In this document: positions 62,779 through 64,000 of the stretch, piece by piece | Numbering within the stretch: position 1 is the stretch's first letter | How the letters are laid out: each line of letters opens with the position of its first letter | Assembly: GCA_963975575.1 (NCBI GenBank) | Contig: CAXBHL010000001.1 | Coordinates: 992,001-1,056,000, forward strand | DNA: 64,000 nucleotides | From: UBA6054 sp963975575 | Lineage (GTDB): Bacteria > Planctomycetota > Phycisphaerae > Phycisphaerales > UBA1924 | Direction of reading: 5' to 3' | The notes under the pieces: model-generated | What the model saw: only the letters and a program-made list of their open reading frames with translations | Told to the model about the DNA's origin: nothing | Databases searched by the model: none | Translations under genes and position numbers: made by a program

Positions 62779-63573
62779 ATGAGCGTCCGCCCGAACGAGT
62801 CCGGTCACAGCCCAGCCCGTCCCGGGCCGCGGCAGCTCGGCTACTTTGGGCTCTCGGCCCGCCCACTGCACATCCTGGTCTTCCTCATCCCCGTCATCGT
62901 GGCCGCCGAACTCGGTACGCTGGGATTGGGTGGCGAAGGAATCGGCGCCCAGCTCGCCGCCCACCGCATGCTCGTGCGTTTCTTCGAGCTCTTCGGCGTG
63001 CTGGGGCTTCACCTGCCGGCCCTGGCGTTGGTCATCACCCTGATCACGCAGCACGTGATGTCCCGGGATCGCTGGCGGATCGAACCGATCGTCCCCGCCG
63101 CCATGGTGGTCGAGTCCGCGTTCCTGACCGGGCCGCTCCTGATTCTGGTGCTCCTGCTGCAGCCCTCGGAGACGGCCGCGGCCGCGGTCCAGAACGGCAC
63201 CGGGGTTCTGACCGCCCGTTCGGGGGTGTTGCTGGCCTTGGGCGCGGGGCTCTACGAGGAAATGCTCTTCCGCCTGGTCGTCATCACCGCCATGCACTTC
63301 GTGGCCGCGGACCTGCTGCGGATGCCCGACGCCGCGGCCAAGGTGCTCGCGATCGCCGTTTCGGCGGTGCTTTTCGCCCTCCACCACGACACGACGCTCC
63401 CCGCGATCGCGGGCGGGGGCACCGACTGGCGGCTGTTCTCGTTCTACGTGCTCGCCGGCATCTACTTCGGGGTCCTCTTCCTGGGCCGGGGCCTGGGCAT
63501 CGCGGTGGGGGTCCATGCCTGCTATGACCTCTTGGTGCTCGTCATCATGCCGGGCTTCGCGGTCTCCGGCTGA
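62779..63573 (+). CDS. CPBP family intramembrane glutamic endopeptidase
   Basis: A 264-residue protein with about seven membrane segments. The CPBP (Abi/CAAX) motifs are present: GLYEEMLFRLVV (EExxxR) near residue 160, LFALHHD, and GVHACYDLLVL at the end. In other bacteria such proteases act in bacteriocin self-immunity or protein maturation; no such partner is seen here. The start at 62779 gives a polar N-terminus of ~27 residues before the first membrane segment. Substrate unknown. Confidence 0.85.
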   Translation: MSVRPNESGHSPARPGPRQLGYFGLSARPLHILVFLIPVIVAAELGTLGLGGEGIGAQLAAHRMLVRFFELFGVLGLHLPALALVITLITQHVMSRDRWRIEPIVPAAMVVESAFLTGPLLILVLLLQPSETAAAAVQNGTGVLTARSGVLLALGAGLYEEMLFRLVVITAMHFVAADLLRMPDAAAKVLAIAVSAVLFALHHDTTLPAIAGGGTDWRLFSFYVLAGIYFGVLFLGRGLGIAVGVHACYDLLVLVIMPGFAVSG

Positions 63574-63636
63574 TCGCGTGCAACGCCAGCCCGGCTGTGC
63601 TAGGCTGATCCGGAGAGCGGGGGACTGGGTGTGGCC

Positions 63637-63957
63637 ATGGACATCGGATTCGCGATCGACGAGCTGTATTCCGCCGGCTGGTGGCCGCGGGAAGCCGACG
63701 CGTGCGTGCGCTGCTCGGACGGGCGTTGGTACCCGAGCGAAGCGGCGGCCTCAACCGCGTTCGCCGAGGGCGGCTGGGATGTGCGATTTGAATCCTCACG
63801 GGCGTCTGGCTCCATCCGGACCACCTGGCGTGGCCCGGGAGGCGTTCGTGGAGCCGCGATCGCGGGCGACCCGGTCTCGGCCCGCCTGATGGCCTTTACC
63901 GCCCTGTACCGCTTCCAAGCCGCCCGGAGCCGCCAAACGGTTGACCCTCGCCGGTGA
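63637..63957 (+). CDS. Hypothetical small protein
   Basis: A 106-residue protein beginning MDIGFAIDELYSAGWW. It has two cysteines (ACVRCSDGRWYPS) and several tryptophans, no signal peptide and no recognised domain. The start may be GTG 63631 or ATG 63637; a GGAG lies somewhat far upstream. It reads well in frame, with typical codon use for this genome, and follows the protease gene by 63 bases. Confidence 0.5.
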   Translation: MDIGFAIDELYSAGWWPREADACVRCSDGRWYPSEAAASTAFAEGGWDVRFESSRASGSIRTTWRGPGGVRGAAIAGDPVSARLMAFTALYRFQAARSRQTVDPRR

Positions 63958-64000
63958 ACGGATACAGTTCGGACTGTCCGAAGACCGATCGGCCCCATCG

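Overview
The window looks like a piece of chromosome from a high-GC, Gram-negative planctomycete-type bacterium, most likely of the Phycisphaerae lineage. The grounds are the overall GC richness, frequent GTG/TTG starts, two secreted proteins with PEP-CTERM-like tails plus an exosortase, type III glutamine synthetase, lipid A and heptose genes (lpxK, hldE) that imply an outer membrane, and LysW-carrier amino-acid genes. No plasmid, phage, insertion sequence or CRISPR features were seen. The lineage is inferred from gene content only.

Layout. 0-26 kb is mostly housekeeping: a PEP-CTERM protein, an O6-alkylguanine methyltransferase, a family 10-like glycosyl hydrolase, serS, lpxK, a DUF11-type lipoprotein, an MDR dehydrogenase, rpsP-rplS (directly adjacent, without rimM and trmD), a Cys-rich lipoprotein, hldE, an EamA transporter, a Bcp peroxiredoxin, a 1345-residue multi-PAS/GAF hybrid kinase, tRNA-Leu(UAA), a Fur regulator, glutamine synthetase III, a pseudouridine synthase and an Sfp-type phosphopantetheinyl transferase.

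26-57 kb is one large surface-polysaccharide and exosortase locus in three blocks. Block A (26350-38077, plus) holds a nucleotidyltransferase-like protein, exosortase, EpsI-like protein, BY-kinase/chain-length protein, a priming sugar transferase and a 1486-residue TPR protein, followed by a PEP-CTERM cargo gene with a structured leader. Block B (45119-38211, minus) holds a beta-helix protein, polysaccharide deacetylase, FemAB-like and GNAT acyltransferases, a Wzy-like polymerase, a cupin epimerase and rfbD. Block C (45529-57274, plus) holds three GT2 and one GT4 glycosyltransferases, a sulfotransferase, a PssD/PssE pair, a UDP-sugar dehydrogenase and, 20 bp after it, an A-PCP-C-PCP-TE nonribosomal peptide synthetase. 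Most genes within blocks overlap by 4-8 bp, which implies translational coupling. The NRPS would be primed by the PPTase at 25.4 kb. This suggests, but does not prove, a sulfated polysaccharide that carries amino-acid or peptide groups, or a peptide made alongside it.

57-61.6 kb on the minus strand is a complete lysW-lysX-lysY(argC)-lysZ-lysK operon. Upstream of lysW lie a consensus-like promoter, a 29-codon near-leaderless ORF with four AAA lysine codons in seven positions, and a strong intrinsic terminator: the architecture of a lysine-responsive attenuator. 61.6-64 kb holds a PEP-CTERM-like tail remnant, tRNA-Arg(ACG), rpsT, a CPBP intramembrane protease and a small hypothetical gene.
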